Assembly: GCA_022820545.1 (NCBI GenBank)
Contig: JAJEFG010000093.1
Span: forward strand, 1 to 64,000
Direction of reading: 5' to 3'
Origin: Acidobacteriota bacterium
GTDB taxonomy: Bacteria; Acidobacteriota; Vicinamibacteria; Marinacidobacterales; Marinacidobacteraceae
Length of the DNA stretch: 64,000 nucleotides
Made by a program: the position numbers and the translations under genes. This document shows positions 17,115 to 26,859 of the stretch, piece after piece. The notes under the pieces were generated by a model. The model saw nothing but the letters and a program-made list of their open reading frames with translations, searched no databases and was not told the origin of the DNA. Positions within the stretch are counted from its first letter, which is position 1, and every line of letters begins with the position of its first letter.

Positions 17115-18479
17115 ATGGGGAAAGCGCCAACCAAGCCGGTCAGCGGGATGAGAGACCACCTTCCCGCCGCCGCCCTGACCCGCCGGGAAGCGTTCCGCCG
17201 CGTCGAGACCGCTTTCGCCACGCACGGCTTCGTACCCATCGAGACGCCGGCGATGGAGCGGCTTTCGACGCTGCTCGGGAAGTACGGCGAGGAGGGTGAC
17301 CAGCTCATCTACCGGGTGCTTCACCGGGGCGAGCGGTTGGCCCGGGCTCTGGGCCGGCAGCCGGTCGAGCCGGGCGACCTATCCGAACTCGGCCTGCGTT
17401 ACGACCTGACCGTCCCGCTCGCCCGGGTCACCGCCGAGTACCGCGCCCAACTGCCCCCGGTGTTCCGGCGCTACCAGATCCAGTCGGTCTGGCGCGCCGA
17501 CCGGGCCCAGCGCGGGCGTTTCCGGGAGTTCACGCAGTGCGACGCCGACATCGTGGGGAGCAGTTCCCTGGTCGCCGATGCCGAGACACTCGTGGTGCTG
17601 CACGCCGCGCTGGTGGCTCTCGGTTTCTCGGACTTCACCATCCTGCTGAACCACCGGGAGTTGCTGCGGGCGCTGATCGCGGCGAGCGGAATCTCCGCTC
17701 CATCCGAGCAGGAGACGCTCGTGGTGCTCGACAAGATGGGCAAGATCGGCCGGGAGGCCGTGGCGAGCGAGCTCGGCGGCCTCGCCGAGGTGGGGACGGA
17801 CCGGGCCCGGCGGCTCCTCGAGCTGGTGCCGGGCGATGCCGAGGACCGGGAGGGTGACCTGGACCGGCTCCGCCGTCTCGGGCAGGCGCTCCCCGAGGGG
17901 CCCGGAAGAAGTGCCGCGTCGGACCTCATCGAGTTGTTCGGTGCGCTCGACGGCGCGCTGGGAGGAGCCGCTCCGGTCCGTTTCTCTCCGAGCCTGGCGC
18001 GCGGGCTGAGCTACTACACGGGACCCATCTTCGAGGTGGTCGCGGCGGGAGGCGCCGGATCGCTCGCCGGGGGCGGCCGCTACGACGGTCTCGTCGGGAT
18101 GTTCAGCGGGAGGGCGACCCCGGCGGTGGGGTTCTCGCTGGGCATGGAACGCATCCTGATGCTGCTGGAAGAAGGTGGCGCGTTCTCGGCCGAGGGGGCG
18201 GCGCCGCAGGCCATGCTCTGTCCGCTGCCGGGCATCGACACGGGCGACACGCTCCGGGTGGCCGGCGCCCTGCGTGCCGCCGGAGTGCGGCTCGACGTCC
18301 AGGTGGACGCCCTGAAGCTCGGAAAGCAGCTCGGGCGCGCGGCCGCAGCCGGCGTTCGGTACGCGCTGATCCTCGGCCCCGATGAACTCGAGGCCGGGGA
18401 GTGCACCGTGCGCGACCTGGAGTCCGGCGAGCAGCGCACCGTCCCGCTCGACGAGGTTCCGAGGGCCCTCGAAGCCTGA
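17115..18479 (+). CDS. hisS: Histidine-tRNA ligase
   Basis: 454 residues from the ATG at 17115. It has the class II aminoacyl-tRNA synthetase layout: motif 1 near GFVPIETPAME, motif 2 with FREFTQCDADIVG, the histidine-binding ARGLSYYTGPIFE, motif 3 with AVGFSLGMERI, and a C-terminal anticodon-binding domain. HisZ, the shorter regulatory paralogue, lacks that last domain, so HisS is preferred. It begins an isolated plus-strand gene. Confidence 0.93.
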   Translation: MGKAPTKPVSGMRDHLPAAALTRREAFRRVETAFATHGFVPIETPAMERLSTLLGKYGEEGDQLIYRVLHRGERLARALGRQPVEPGDLSELGLRYDLTVPLARVTAEYRAQLPPVFRRYQIQSVWRADRAQRGRFREFTQCDADIVGSSSLVADAETLVVLHAALVALGFSDFTILLNHRELLRALIAASGISAPSEQETLVVLDKMGKIGREAVASELGGLAEVGTDRARRLLELVPGDAEDREGDLDRLRRLGQALPEGPGRSAASDLIELFGALDGALGGAAPVRFSPSLARGLSYYTGPIFEVVAAGGAGSLAGGGRYDGLVGMFSGRATPAVGFSLGMERILMLLEEGGAFSAEGAAPQAMLCPLPGIDTGDTLRVAGALRAAGVRLDVQVDALKLGKQLGRAAAAGVRYALILGPDELEAGECTVRDLESGEQRTVPLDEVPRALEA

Positions 18480-18488
18480 CGCCGCCGA

Positions 18489-18785
18489 TCAATCCACCGG
18501 CGTCAACAACACGCGGCTGCGATCCCGGATCCGGGGATTCAGGGCATCCGCCCTGCCCTGCTTCGGGTCCGGAAGCCGCTCCGTCCGGAAGCGCCTGCCC
18601 GCCGCGAAGTACTCCGGCTGCCGCATGGGCGGAAGCGGCCGCGACGGATCGCGGACGTAGATTCCGCTCTCGATCTCGCGCATGGCACCGACGAACAGGA
18701 TTTCCCGCCACTTCCGCCGGGGAACGCTGAAGGCTCCGCGGTCTCCCACCGGTCTGAGGTCGTGGAAGGGGCCGGGATCAGACAT
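18489..18785 (-). CDS. Hypothetical 98-residue protein
   Basis: Not recognised. 98 residues, charged, with no signal peptide or membrane segment. ATG start at 18785, divergent from trmJ by 40 bp, and its end faces the end of hisS. Composition looks protein-like and the third positions are GC-rich, but no family was recognised, so the call is only moderately safe. Confidence 0.5.
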   Translation of the reverse strand: MSDPGPFHDLRPVGDRGAFSVPRRKWREILFVGAMREIESGIYVRDPSRPLPPMRQPEYFAAGRRFRTERLPDPKQGRADALNPRIRDRSRVLLTPVD

Positions 18786-18825
18786 TTGGACGCGAATAGT
18801 GGCCTTCTAGGATAGGCAGGCGCTC

Positions 18826-19554
18826 ATGCCTCAGGTCCACCTCGTCCTCGTGCGGCCACGGCGTGCGGAGAACATCGGGGCCGTGGCCCGGGTGATCGGC
18901 AACACGGGGCTTGCCGGCCTCCGCCTCGTCGAGCCGGGAGACTGGCGCACCGTCGAAGCGTTCCGCATGGCCTGGCAGGCCGAAGTAGTGCTCGAGCAGG
19001 CGGCCGTGTTCCCCACGCTGGCCGAGGCGGTCGGCGGTTGCCGGCTGGTGGCCGGACTGAGCGGCCGGGGGCGGGAAGCGATCCGCCACCTGACTCCGCG
19101 GGAACTCGGCGGCGAAGTCGCGGCGATCGAGGCGGACGGCGAGGTCGCGGTGGTCTTCGGCAACGAGTCGAGCGGGTTGACGCTGGAGGAGCGGTCGCTC
19201 TGTCAGCGCCAGGTGCGGATTCCGACCTCGCCCCGGCAGCCCTCCCTGAACCTCGCCCAGGCGGCGATGATCGCCGCCTACGAGATCTTTCTGGCGAGCG
19301 GTCCCCCTCCCGAGGAACCCCTCCGGCGAACCACCGCGGAACAGGCCGAGCGCGCGCTCCTCACCCTGCGCGACGCCATGCTCGCGGTTGGGTTCCTGCC
19401 GCCGGAGAAACCGGAAGCGCGCTTCGCCGAATGGCGCGAGCTCTTCGGGCGCGCCGGCCTCACCGAGCGCGAAACCCGGATGATGATGGCGTTCACCCGG
19501 CGGGTGAAGGACGCCGGAACCCGGGCGGGAAAGCCGCCGGCCCGAAGCGGCTAG
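18826..19554 (+). CDS. trmJ: SpoU-family tRNA/rRNA methyltransferase (TrmJ-like)
   Basis: 242 residues. The knotted SPOUT fold is marked by an N-terminal RPRRAENIGAVAR, then VVFGNESSGL and the cofactor-binding IPTSPRQPSLNLAQA. A C-terminal helical extension (about residues 170-230) is as in TrmJ, which 2'-O-methylates position 32 of tRNA. TrmH-type enzymes are the alternative. It is convergent with the dienelactone hydrolase gene. Confidence 0.85.
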   Translation: MPQVHLVLVRPRRAENIGAVARVIGNTGLAGLRLVEPGDWRTVEAFRMAWQAEVVLEQAAVFPTLAEAVGGCRLVAGLSGRGREAIRHLTPRELGGEVAAIEADGEVAVVFGNESSGLTLEERSLCQRQVRIPTSPRQPSLNLAQAAMIAAYEIFLASGPPPEEPLRRTTAEQAERALLTLRDAMLAVGFLPPEKPEARFAEWRELFGRAGLTERETRMMMAFTRRVKDAGTRAGKPPARSG

Positions 19555-19587
19555 CGTTCAGGCGCGACCACTCGCCGCGCCCCGTCC

Positions 19588-20256
19588 TCAGAGACTCCCG
19601 CGGAAGAGGCGGATCACCCGGTCCCAGGCGTCCGCTGCCGCGTCGGCGTCATACACCTCGGGACGGCCGTCGTTGAAGAACGCGTGATCGGTTCCCGGAT
19701 AGGTGTGGAACTCGTGAGCGACGCCGGCGCCGGTGAGCGACGCGTCCAGGTTGGCGACCGCCTCGGCGTTCACGAAGCCGTCGTTCTCGGCGAAGAGCCC
19801 CAGCACCGGACAGCGGATCGCCGCGTAGTCCGGGTGAACGTTCGGGTGGACGCCGTAGAAGTCGACGCAGGCGCCGATGCGCGGCGACTTGCTGGCGGCA
19901 TAGAGCGCGAGCTGGCCGCCCATGCAGAAACCCACCACCCCGACGGAGTCGCCGGAAGCGACGGTCGCCAGGTGGTCCGCGGCGCCGCGCAGATCCTGCT
20001 CGGCGCGGTCCACCTCGAGCGCCATGAACAGCTTGCCGGCCTCGTCCGGCGAGGTGGTCGCCTCGCCGTGGAACAGATCGGGAGCGAGCGCCGTGAATCC
20101 GGCCTCCGCGAAGCGGTCTGCAACCTCCCTGATGTGGCCCACCAGACCCCACCATTCCTGGATCACCAGAACCCCGGGCCCCGGCCGATCCGGCACCGCG
20201 AGGTAGCCGTCCGCGGAACCGCCGTTCGCGGCAAAGGAAACCATTTCGCTGCGCAT
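19588..20256 (-). CDS. Dienelactone hydrolase family protein
   Basis: 222 residues, alpha/beta hydrolase. The catalytic triad is visible as C111 in GFCMGG, D159 in FAENDGF and H191 in GTDHAFF, and an upstream QEWWG motif is typical. The family hydrolyses dienelactone in aromatic degradation, but most genome-encoded members have unknown substrates. A GGAGGAGGAT site precedes the ATG. It is divergent from cstA. Confidence 0.88.
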   Translation of the reverse strand: MRSEMVSFAANGGSADGYLAVPDRPGPGVLVIQEWWGLVGHIREVADRFAEAGFTALAPDLFHGEATTSPDEAGKLFMALEVDRAEQDLRGAADHLATVASGDSVGVVGFCMGGQLALYAASKSPRIGACVDFYGVHPNVHPDYAAIRCPVLGLFAENDGFVNAEAVANLDASLTGAGVAHEFHTYPGTDHAFFNDGRPEVYDADAAADAWDRVIRLFRGSL

Positions 20257-20387
20257 CGTGATCCTCCTCCGGGGGGCCGCGATGCTACCAGCGCGGGCTC
20301 TTCCGGCCGCGAAAATCCTTCCGGAATGCGCGTTTCGTTTGTTATCGTCGTTCGGCTACCGCGCCAGGAGCGAAAGGAAGGACGCCG

Positions 20388-22088
20388 ATGAGCCCACTGC
20401 TCGCGACGCTCGTGTGCTTCGCGCTCTACATCGTCGGCTACCGCTTCTACGGCCGGCGCATCGCCCGCCGCTCCTTCGAGCTGGACGATTCGCGGCCGAC
20501 TCCCGCCCACGAACTGAACGACGGGCACGACTACGTCCCGACCCCGAAGCCGGTCCTCTTCGGGCACCACTACGCCTCCATCGCGGGTCTGGCCCCCATG
20601 CTCGGGCCGGCCATCGCGGTGATCTGGGGCTGGGTCCCCGCGATGATCTGGGTGGTCGTCGGAACCCTGCTGGTGGGCGCGGTGCACGACTTCTCGGCGC
20701 TCTGCATCAGCATCCGGGCGAAGGGCAGGTCCATCGGCCGGATCGCCGAGGACATCATCGGCCGGCGCGCCAAGTACCTCTTCCACGCCCTGATCGTCTT
20801 CCTGGTCGGGCTCGCGATGGGCGTCTTCGTCCAGGTCGTCGCGCAGCTCTTCTCGAGCATCTTCTATCCCGAGGCGGTCGCTCCGAGCACCGCGGTGATG
20901 GTGCTCGCCATCGCCATGGGGTACCTCTCCTACCGGAAGGGCGTCCCGCTGCGCTACCTCGTGCCCGTGGGCGCCACGCTCCTGTTCGTGAGCATCTGGC
21001 TCGGGATGGCGGTGATTCCGACGCCGGATCTCTCCACGACGGCCTGGAGCTATGTGCTGCTGGTCTACGCCTTCTGCGCCTCGGTCCTGCCCGTCTGGCT
21101 GCTGCTCCAGCCTCGGGACTTCCTGAACTCCATCCTGCTCTACCTGGGCCTCATCGGGATCTTCGTCTCCTTCGTGATCCAGAACCCCGAGTTCGCAGCC
21201 CCCGCCTACAACCCCGAGCCCAGCGGCGCCCCGCCCATTCTCCCGTTCGTCTTCGTCGTGATCGCCTGCGGCGCGGTTTCCGGGTTCCACGCGCTGGTCT
21301 CGTCGGGCACCACTTCCAAGCAGATCAACAAGGAGAGCGACGCACCCCTCATCGGCTACGGGGGGATGATCGCCGAGAGCCTGCTCGGGCTTTCGGCCGT
21401 GCTCGCCTGCACCGCGGGATTCGCGAGCAGCGATCTGTGGCACCAACACTACGCGGACTGGAACGCGGCGAACGGTCTCGCCCAGAAGCTGGACGCCTAC
21501 ATCACGGGAGCCGCCAACTTCCTGGTCACCATCGGGATTCCGGTGGAGGCGGGGAAGGCCTTCGTGGCGCTCGTGGCGGTCTCCTTCGCCCTCACCACCC
21601 TCGACTCGGCAACCCGGATCCTCCGCTACAACATCGAGGAGATCTCGGAGAGCATCAAGGTTCCGGCCCTCGGGAACCGCCACGTGGCCTCCCTGCTCGC
21701 GGTGGCGATCATCGGCTTCTTCGCGCTGATGAAGGTCCCGTCGGGGACCGGAGAGATGGTGCCCGCGGGCACCGCGCTCTGGGCGCTCTTCGGGACCACG
21801 AACCAGATCATGGCGGGACTGACCCTGCTGTCGGTCACCCTCTACCTCTACTTCCGCAAGAAGCCGTTCGCCTTCGCGCTCTTCCCGATGGTGTTCATGG
21901 TCGGCATCACCATCGCCGCCATGATCTACAACATTCGGCTCTACGCGGAGTCCGGCAACCTCGTCCTGCTATTGGTGGGCGGGGCGATCATGGCGCTCGC
22001 CGTCGGGCTGGTCTTCGAGGGGATCCTCCGGTTCACGAAGGGCCGGGAGGCCGCGATCGAGGGCATCCGCCGGGCGTTCGGGGACTGA
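20388..22088 (+). CDS. cstA: CstA family peptide/pyruvate transporter
   Basis: 566 residues with many membrane segments (about 14-16). The N-terminal YVPTPKPVLFGHHYASIAGL and the FGTTNQIMAGL stretch are CstA signatures. Family members import peptides or pyruvate during carbon starvation. AGGAAGGA lies before the ATG. It heads a plus-strand cluster with a secreted amidohydrolase, a gamma-glutamyltransferase and an FGE-like protein, which suggests peptide and amino-acid scavenging. Confidence 0.9.
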   Translation: MSPLLATLVCFALYIVGYRFYGRRIARRSFELDDSRPTPAHELNDGHDYVPTPKPVLFGHHYASIAGLAPMLGPAIAVIWGWVPAMIWVVVGTLLVGAVHDFSALCISIRAKGRSIGRIAEDIIGRRAKYLFHALIVFLVGLAMGVFVQVVAQLFSSIFYPEAVAPSTAVMVLAIAMGYLSYRKGVPLRYLVPVGATLLFVSIWLGMAVIPTPDLSTTAWSYVLLVYAFCASVLPVWLLLQPRDFLNSILLYLGLIGIFVSFVIQNPEFAAPAYNPEPSGAPPILPFVFVVIACGAVSGFHALVSSGTTSKQINKESDAPLIGYGGMIAESLLGLSAVLACTAGFASSDLWHQHYADWNAANGLAQKLDAYITGAANFLVTIGIPVEAGKAFVALVAVSFALTTLDSATRILRYNIEEISESIKVPALGNRHVASLLAVAIIGFFALMKVPSGTGEMVPAGTALWALFGTTNQIMAGLTLLSVTLYLYFRKKPFAFALFPMVFMVGITIAAMIYNIRLYAESGNLVLLLVGGAIMALAVGLVFEGILRFTKGREAAIEGIRRAFGD

Positions 22089-22101
22089 ACGCGGAAGGGG
22101 C

Positions 22102-23430
22102 ATGTCCTCGCCGATCAGGTCCGGCGCAACCCTGATCGCGGCGCTGCTGCTCGCGGCCACCGCCGCGGGGCAGGACCGGCTCGCGCTGGTCGGCGGCATG
22201 CTGCTCGACGGCTACGACGTGCCCCCGCTCCACCACGCGGCGGTGCTCATCGAGGGCGACCGCATCGTCGCGGTGGGCCGCGCCGCGGAAATGGAGATTC
22301 CGCCGGACGCCGACGTGGTGGACACGCGCGGCCGGGTGATGATGCCCGGGATGATGGATCTCCACGCCCACCTCGCGGTCCTCGGCCACGGCGAGTACGG
22401 CCGCTGGTTCTCCTGGATCGACGAGGAGGGGGTGGACATCGAGGAGGTCATGGAGATCTCGGCGAAGCAACTCCTGCTCGCCGGGGTGACCACCGCGGTG
22501 GATCTCGGGGCGCCGCTCGAAGCCAGCCTCGCGGTGCGCGACCGCATCGCCCGCGGCGAGGTCCCCGGCGCCCGGTTGCTGATGGCGGGCCCCTGGATCA
22601 CCCGCCGGGTGAGTTTCTGGCCCGAGAACTACCAGATCGGCATCAGCTCGCCGGAGGAGGCCTCGGCGGCGGTCGAGCGGCTCGCCGAAGCCGGAGTGGA
22701 CGTCATCAAGGCGTGGGTCGGGCTCACCCGCGAGGACTACCAGGCGGTCGCGGACACCGCGCACCGCCACGGGCTCCGGGTCCACGCCCACGTGTACGCG
22801 CCGGACGACGTCCGGAACGCGCTCGAAGCCGGCATCGATGTCCTCACCCACGCGGGATCGGCGGGCACGCCGCCCTACGAAGAGGACCTGCTGCGCGACA
22901 TCGTGGTCGCCGGCCGCCCGGTGGTGATCACCGGCGCCCACCGGGTGTGGGTGTTCCCGGCCACCGTGGAGTTCCCCGAGCGGCTGCAGGACCCGCGGCT
23001 CCGGGACGACCTGCCGGCAGCCATGTACGACGAACTGCAGCGCAGCTTCGAGAACTTCCACACGCTTCCCTACTTCCAGACGACCGCCCGCCAGATGTTC
23101 TTCGGCGACGCCTCGCTCGGACAGTGGATCGAGGCGGGAGCGGTCATGGGGATGGGCACCGACTCCGGAACGCCCATGAACTTTCACACCGAAGCCCTCT
23201 GGCGGGAACTGAAGGCCCACGTGGATCTGGGCATGACGCCCATGGAGGCCATCGTGGCGGCGACCCGGATCAACGCCCGGATCCTCGGACTGGCCAACGA
23301 CCTGGGCACCATCGAGCCGGGCAAGATCGCGGACATCGTGGTGCTCCGCGGGGACCCGCGGTTCAGCATCACCGCGCTCGACGACCCCGAGCTCGTCGTC
23401 AAGGACGGCAAGGTGTACCGAAGGGAGTAG
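22102..23430 (+). CDS. Secreted amidohydrolase (imidazolonepropionase-like)
   Basis: 442 residues with a signal peptide (about residues 1-24). It has the metal-dependent amidohydrolase layout: HAH at residues 88-90, then VHAHVYA, LTHAG and the GTDSGTP aspartate, with a probable carbamylated lysine in VIKAW. Related secreted enzymes are prolidases or imidazolonepropionase-like proteins; the substrate is not clear. It begins 14 bp after cstA, with GAAGGGG before the ATG. Confidence 0.85.
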   Translation: MSSPIRSGATLIAALLLAATAAGQDRLALVGGMLLDGYDVPPLHHAAVLIEGDRIVAVGRAAEMEIPPDADVVDTRGRVMMPGMMDLHAHLAVLGHGEYGRWFSWIDEEGVDIEEVMEISAKQLLLAGVTTAVDLGAPLEASLAVRDRIARGEVPGARLLMAGPWITRRVSFWPENYQIGISSPEEASAAVERLAEAGVDVIKAWVGLTREDYQAVADTAHRHGLRVHAHVYAPDDVRNALEAGIDVLTHAGSAGTPPYEEDLLRDIVVAGRPVVITGAHRVWVFPATVEFPERLQDPRLRDDLPAAMYDELQRSFENFHTLPYFQTTARQMFFGDASLGQWIEAGAVMGMGTDSGTPMNFHTEALWRELKAHVDLGMTPMEAIVAATRINARILGLANDLGTIEPGKIADIVVLRGDPRFSITALDDPELVVKDGKVYRRE

Positions 23431-23454
23431 CGGCACGCCGCCAAGGAGACAACC

Positions 23455-25311
23455 ATGAAGATTTCCGGTTTCCCGTTCCGGACCGTGCCGGTCCGGCAGA
23501 CTGCGGCCGTGCTGGCCGTCCTCATCGGCCTTGCCGCGCCTTCCTTCGCTCAGGAAGCCGCCCATCCCATCCGCGTCGGGGAGATGCGAAGCCAGGACCG
23601 CCCCGTGGTGCCCGGAGTCCACGGCCTGGTGACGGCGGGACACCCGCTGGCGACCATGGCCGGCGTCCAGACGCTGATGAAGGGCGGCAACGCGATCGAC
23701 GCCTCGGTCGCGGTGCTGGCGGTCCTGAACGTCGTCCGTCCACAGATGTCCGGCGCAGCCGGGAACGGCTTCCTGACCTACTTCGACAAGGCCTCGGGAA
23801 CGGTCCATTCCCTGAGCGCCACCGGCGCGGCGCCGGGCGCGCTCCGCGCCCAGGACCTGACGCCCGACCAGTTGAACAAGGGCATCAACGCCGGCGTGGT
23901 CCCGGGCCTCTTCGGCGCCTGGATCTCGATGCTCGACCGTCACGGCACCATGAGTCTCGAAGAGGTGCTGGCGCCCGCGATCGACTACGCGAAGAACGGG
24001 CATCCCATCGAGGAGTCGGTGTCGCGGGCGATCGCACTCTCGCGGGAGGACTTCGAGCGCTTCCCGACCAGCGTGCGGATGTTCCTGCCCGAGGGGCGGG
24101 TGCCGGAGACCGGCGAGCTCTTCAAGATGCCCGATCTCGGCCGGACGCTCGAGAGACTCGTCGAGGCGGAGCAGGCCGCCCGGCGCACCGGCAAGGACCG
24201 CTCGGAAGCCCTCGACGCCGCCTTCGACCGCTTCTACCGCGGCGACATCGCCGAGGAGATGGCCCGCTTCTACGAGGAGAACGACGGTCCGTTCACGCTC
24301 GAGGATTTCGCGGCCTACGAGCCCATGTGGAAGGAGCCCCTCCACACCAACTACCGGGGGTACGACGTCTACTCGAGTCCGCCCACCTCCCGCGGCGGCA
24401 TGGAAGTGCTGATGCAGCTCAACCTGATCGAGGGCTTCGACATTGCCGCACTGGGCCAGAACTCGGCCGAAACGCTCCACCTCGTGATCGAGTCGATCAA
24501 GGTCGCCAAGTCCGACGTCTACCGCTACGTCGCGGACCAGGCCAGGTTCGAGGTTCCGCTCGAGGGACTCCTCTCGAAGGAGTACGCCGAGACGCGGCGC
24601 GCGCTCATGAACGAGCGGACCGCGATTGCCTACCCCGAAGGCGGCGTCCCGCCGGGCGCGGCCGCCACGGATGCGGCGCCGGGCGTTCTCTCCGCGGCGA
24701 ACCCGGCAGCCAGCCGGTCCTTCGCCGGCAGCACCACCAGTTTCTCGGTGGTGGACGGGGCCGGCAACGCGGTGGCCTGCACCCCGACCCACGGCGGCAT
24801 GTTCGGCACCGCGGTGGTGGTCGGGGGCACGGGCCTCACCTTCAACAACGGAACCCGGATCGGCTCCACCGCGCCGCATCCCGACCACCCGAACTACGCC
24901 CGCGGCGGCCAGATCCCCATCCTGAACAACTCGCCGATCATCGTCCTGAAGGACGGCGAGTTCCTGCTCGCGCTCGGGACACCGGGCGGGGAGACCATCG
25001 GTCAGACCCAGTTCCAGGTGCTGTTGAACATCCTCGACTTCGGCCTGAACATCCAGGAGGCGGTCGCGGCGCCCCGCCTCAGCCTCTTCGCCGACCCCAA
25101 CTTCTACACGCCGGGGGCCGACATCCTGGTGCGGGTGGAGAACCGGGTGACGCCGGGAGTGGTCGAAGCGCTCCTCGGGATGGGCCACCGGGCCGAACTC
25201 ACGGGCGGCTACGCCCTCGGCAGCAACAACGGCATCCTCATGGATCTCGCGGCCGGCACCATGACGGCGGGCGCCGACCCCCGCCGCGCCGCCTACGCCA
25301 TCGGCTACTGA
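23455..25311 (+). CDS. ggt: Gamma-glutamyltransferase
   Basis: 618 residues with a signal peptide ending SFAQ near residue 33. Gamma-glutamyltransferases cut themselves before a threonine that then attacks gamma-glutamyl bonds of glutathione and related compounds. Here the nucleophile is likely T427 in GSTTSFSVVD; most relatives have TTH at this point, so a Ser replaces the His. GGMFGTAVVVGGTGLTFNN and GTPGGETIGQTQ are also as expected. AAGGAG precedes the ATG. It acts in the periplasm, consistent with the neighbouring transporter and amidohydrolase. Confidence 0.9.
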   Translation: MKISGFPFRTVPVRQTAAVLAVLIGLAAPSFAQEAAHPIRVGEMRSQDRPVVPGVHGLVTAGHPLATMAGVQTLMKGGNAIDASVAVLAVLNVVRPQMSGAAGNGFLTYFDKASGTVHSLSATGAAPGALRAQDLTPDQLNKGINAGVVPGLFGAWISMLDRHGTMSLEEVLAPAIDYAKNGHPIEESVSRAIALSREDFERFPTSVRMFLPEGRVPETGELFKMPDLGRTLERLVEAEQAARRTGKDRSEALDAAFDRFYRGDIAEEMARFYEENDGPFTLEDFAAYEPMWKEPLHTNYRGYDVYSSPPTSRGGMEVLMQLNLIEGFDIAALGQNSAETLHLVIESIKVAKSDVYRYVADQARFEVPLEGLLSKEYAETRRALMNERTAIAYPEGGVPPGAAATDAAPGVLSAANPAASRSFAGSTTSFSVVDGAGNAVACTPTHGGMFGTAVVVGGTGLTFNNGTRIGSTAPHPDHPNYARGGQIPILNNSPIIVLKDGEFLLALGTPGGETIGQTQFQVLLNILDFGLNIQEAVAAPRLSLFADPNFYTPGADILVRVENRVTPGVVEALLGMGHRAELTGGYALGSNNGILMDLAAGTMTAGADPRRAAYAIGY

Positions 25312-25319
25312 TGGCGCTC

Positions 25320-25362
25320 GGAGCGCCGGCCTCCGGCCGGCATCGCGGCCCCCAGGGCCGCG
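25320..25362 (+). repeat. Dispersed palindromic repeat, family 2, copy E
   Basis: GGAGCGCCGGCCTCCGGCCGGCATCGCGG, then a second palindrome (GGCCCCCAGGGCC). It repeats 80 bp downstream as copy F. It is a variant of the two-palindrome layout of family 1. Confidence 0.85.
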
Positions 25363-25398
25363 GAACCGCGCACGCTCCTCCCCCGGATGGCACCCTTC

Positions 25399-25441
25399 GG
25401 AGCGCCGGCCTCCGGCCGGCATCGCGGCCCCCAGGGCCGCG
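25399..25441 (+). repeat. Dispersed palindromic repeat, family 2, copy F
   Basis: Near-identical to copy E, in the same gap between ggt and the FGE-like gene. Confidence 0.85.
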
Positions 25442-25482
25442 AAACTCTCGTCCTCACGCACCCTGGTAACGAATCGCCACCC

Positions 25483-26370
25483 ATGAAACTCCCAACCGCC
25501 CTCATCACCCTCCTCCTCCTGCTCCTCGCCGGCACCGCCCCCGCCCAGGACGTCCCCATGCCCGAAATGGTGGAGATCCAGGGCGGCGTCTTCTTCATGG
25601 GCTCGCAGGCCGGCCCGCCCCAGGAAAAGCCCATCCACGCCGTCCAGGTCTCGGACTTCTGGATCTCGAAGTACGAGATCACCCACGCCGAGTTCGCCGC
25701 CTTCGTCGAGGACACCGGTTACGAGACCGAGGCGGAGAAGTTCGGCACCGGCCGGATCCTCCGGGACGGCCGCTTCGTCTACTCCCCGGGCTTCACCTGG
25801 AAGGAGCCCCACGGACCGGGCTCGACGGTCACGGAACCCGACAGGTACCCCGTGGTCCAGGTGAGCTGGAACGACGGCGTCGCCTACACCCGCTGGCTCA
25901 GCCGGCAGACCGGCCAGGCCTGGCGGCTGCCCACCGAGGCCGAGTGGGAGTACGCCTGCCGCGGCGGCACCCAGACGACCTACTGGTGGGGCGACGACTT
26001 CGACCAGACGAACGTGAACACCGCGGGCGCCTGGCGTCCGGGGGACGCCCCCTGGCCCCGGGACGAACACACCCTGATCACCCCGATCGACCGCTACCCG
26101 GCGAACCCCTTCGGGCTCCACGACATGCTCGGCAACAACTGGGAATGGGTCCAGGACTATTCCTCCGCGGACTACTACGCCGCCCAGGTGCGGCGGCCGG
26201 AGTCACCGGTGGTGGATCCCCAGGGGCCCGCCTCCGGCCATGAGCGCGTCCTTCGCGGCGGGGGGTGGAACGTCAACCCGGACCGGGCGACCTGTTCGTT
26301 CCGTTTCCTCGCCGACCCGCCGGTCTACCGCAGCGACCACGTCAGCCTGCGGGTGGTCCGGAACCCCTGA
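25483..26370 (+). CDS. FGE/sulfatase-modifying factor domain protein
   Basis: 295 residues with a signal peptide (about residues 1-22). The FGE-sulfatase fold is clear from GGVFFMGSQ, WISKYEITHAEF, RLPTEAEWEYACRGG, MLGNNWEWVQD and the final RGGGWN. Formylglycine-generating enzymes activate sulfatases, but many secreted members have no proven enzyme activity and no sulfatase gene is seen here. An in-frame extension upstream runs through a repeat and is not used; the ATG at 25483 is at the signal peptide. Confidence 0.88.
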   Translation: MKLPTALITLLLLLLAGTAPAQDVPMPEMVEIQGGVFFMGSQAGPPQEKPIHAVQVSDFWISKYEITHAEFAAFVEDTGYETEAEKFGTGRILRDGRFVYSPGFTWKEPHGPGSTVTEPDRYPVVQVSWNDGVAYTRWLSRQTGQAWRLPTEAEWEYACRGGTQTTYWWGDDFDQTNVNTAGAWRPGDAPWPRDEHTLITPIDRYPANPFGLHDMLGNNWEWVQDYSSADYYAAQVRRPESPVVDPQGPASGHERVLRGGGWNVNPDRATCSFRFLADPPVYRSDHVSLRVVRNP

Positions 26371-26859
26371 GGCGCACGGCGGCTCCCCGTCGGCGCCGCT
26401 GCCCGCAGGACGACGCCGGCCGGTGATGGCTCCGGCGCCGAGGGCGCCGGCCGTGCGCTGACTCCTCCGGCGGGCCGGATTCCGCAGCCGGGCCGCGCCG
26501 CGCGACGGGGGCCCGGTCGAACTCGGTACGGCGGGCCGCCAGCGTAGCCGAGAGATCCGAATCTCCCGACATTCGCTCCGGAAACCCGGTCTTGTCCGGT
26601 CCGGAACGTTGAACACGAAACGGAGAGTTTGATTCATCCAAGAATCCGCTCCTCCGCTTGGTTGGAGACCGGGGACCCGGGCGAGTGGACCCGCGGCGGC
26701 CCCGGGCGGCTGCTCCATTGGAAACAGCGACTCATCGCGAGTCTCCGGCTGCGTTCGGGCGTCCGGTCGCCCGGTTGCACTTTCTGTGACGGCACCGGCC
26801 GGACCGGATTGTCCGGCTTCGCCAAGGACGCAACTGCGCAACTTCAAAAAGGAGAAACC
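26371..26859. other. Gap of about 490 bp upstream of the TonB-type receptor
   Basis: No gene is supported. It should hold the receptor promoter and a long leader. A TTGAAC box at 26609-26614 is the best -35 candidate, but no good -10 follows. Confidence 0.4.
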
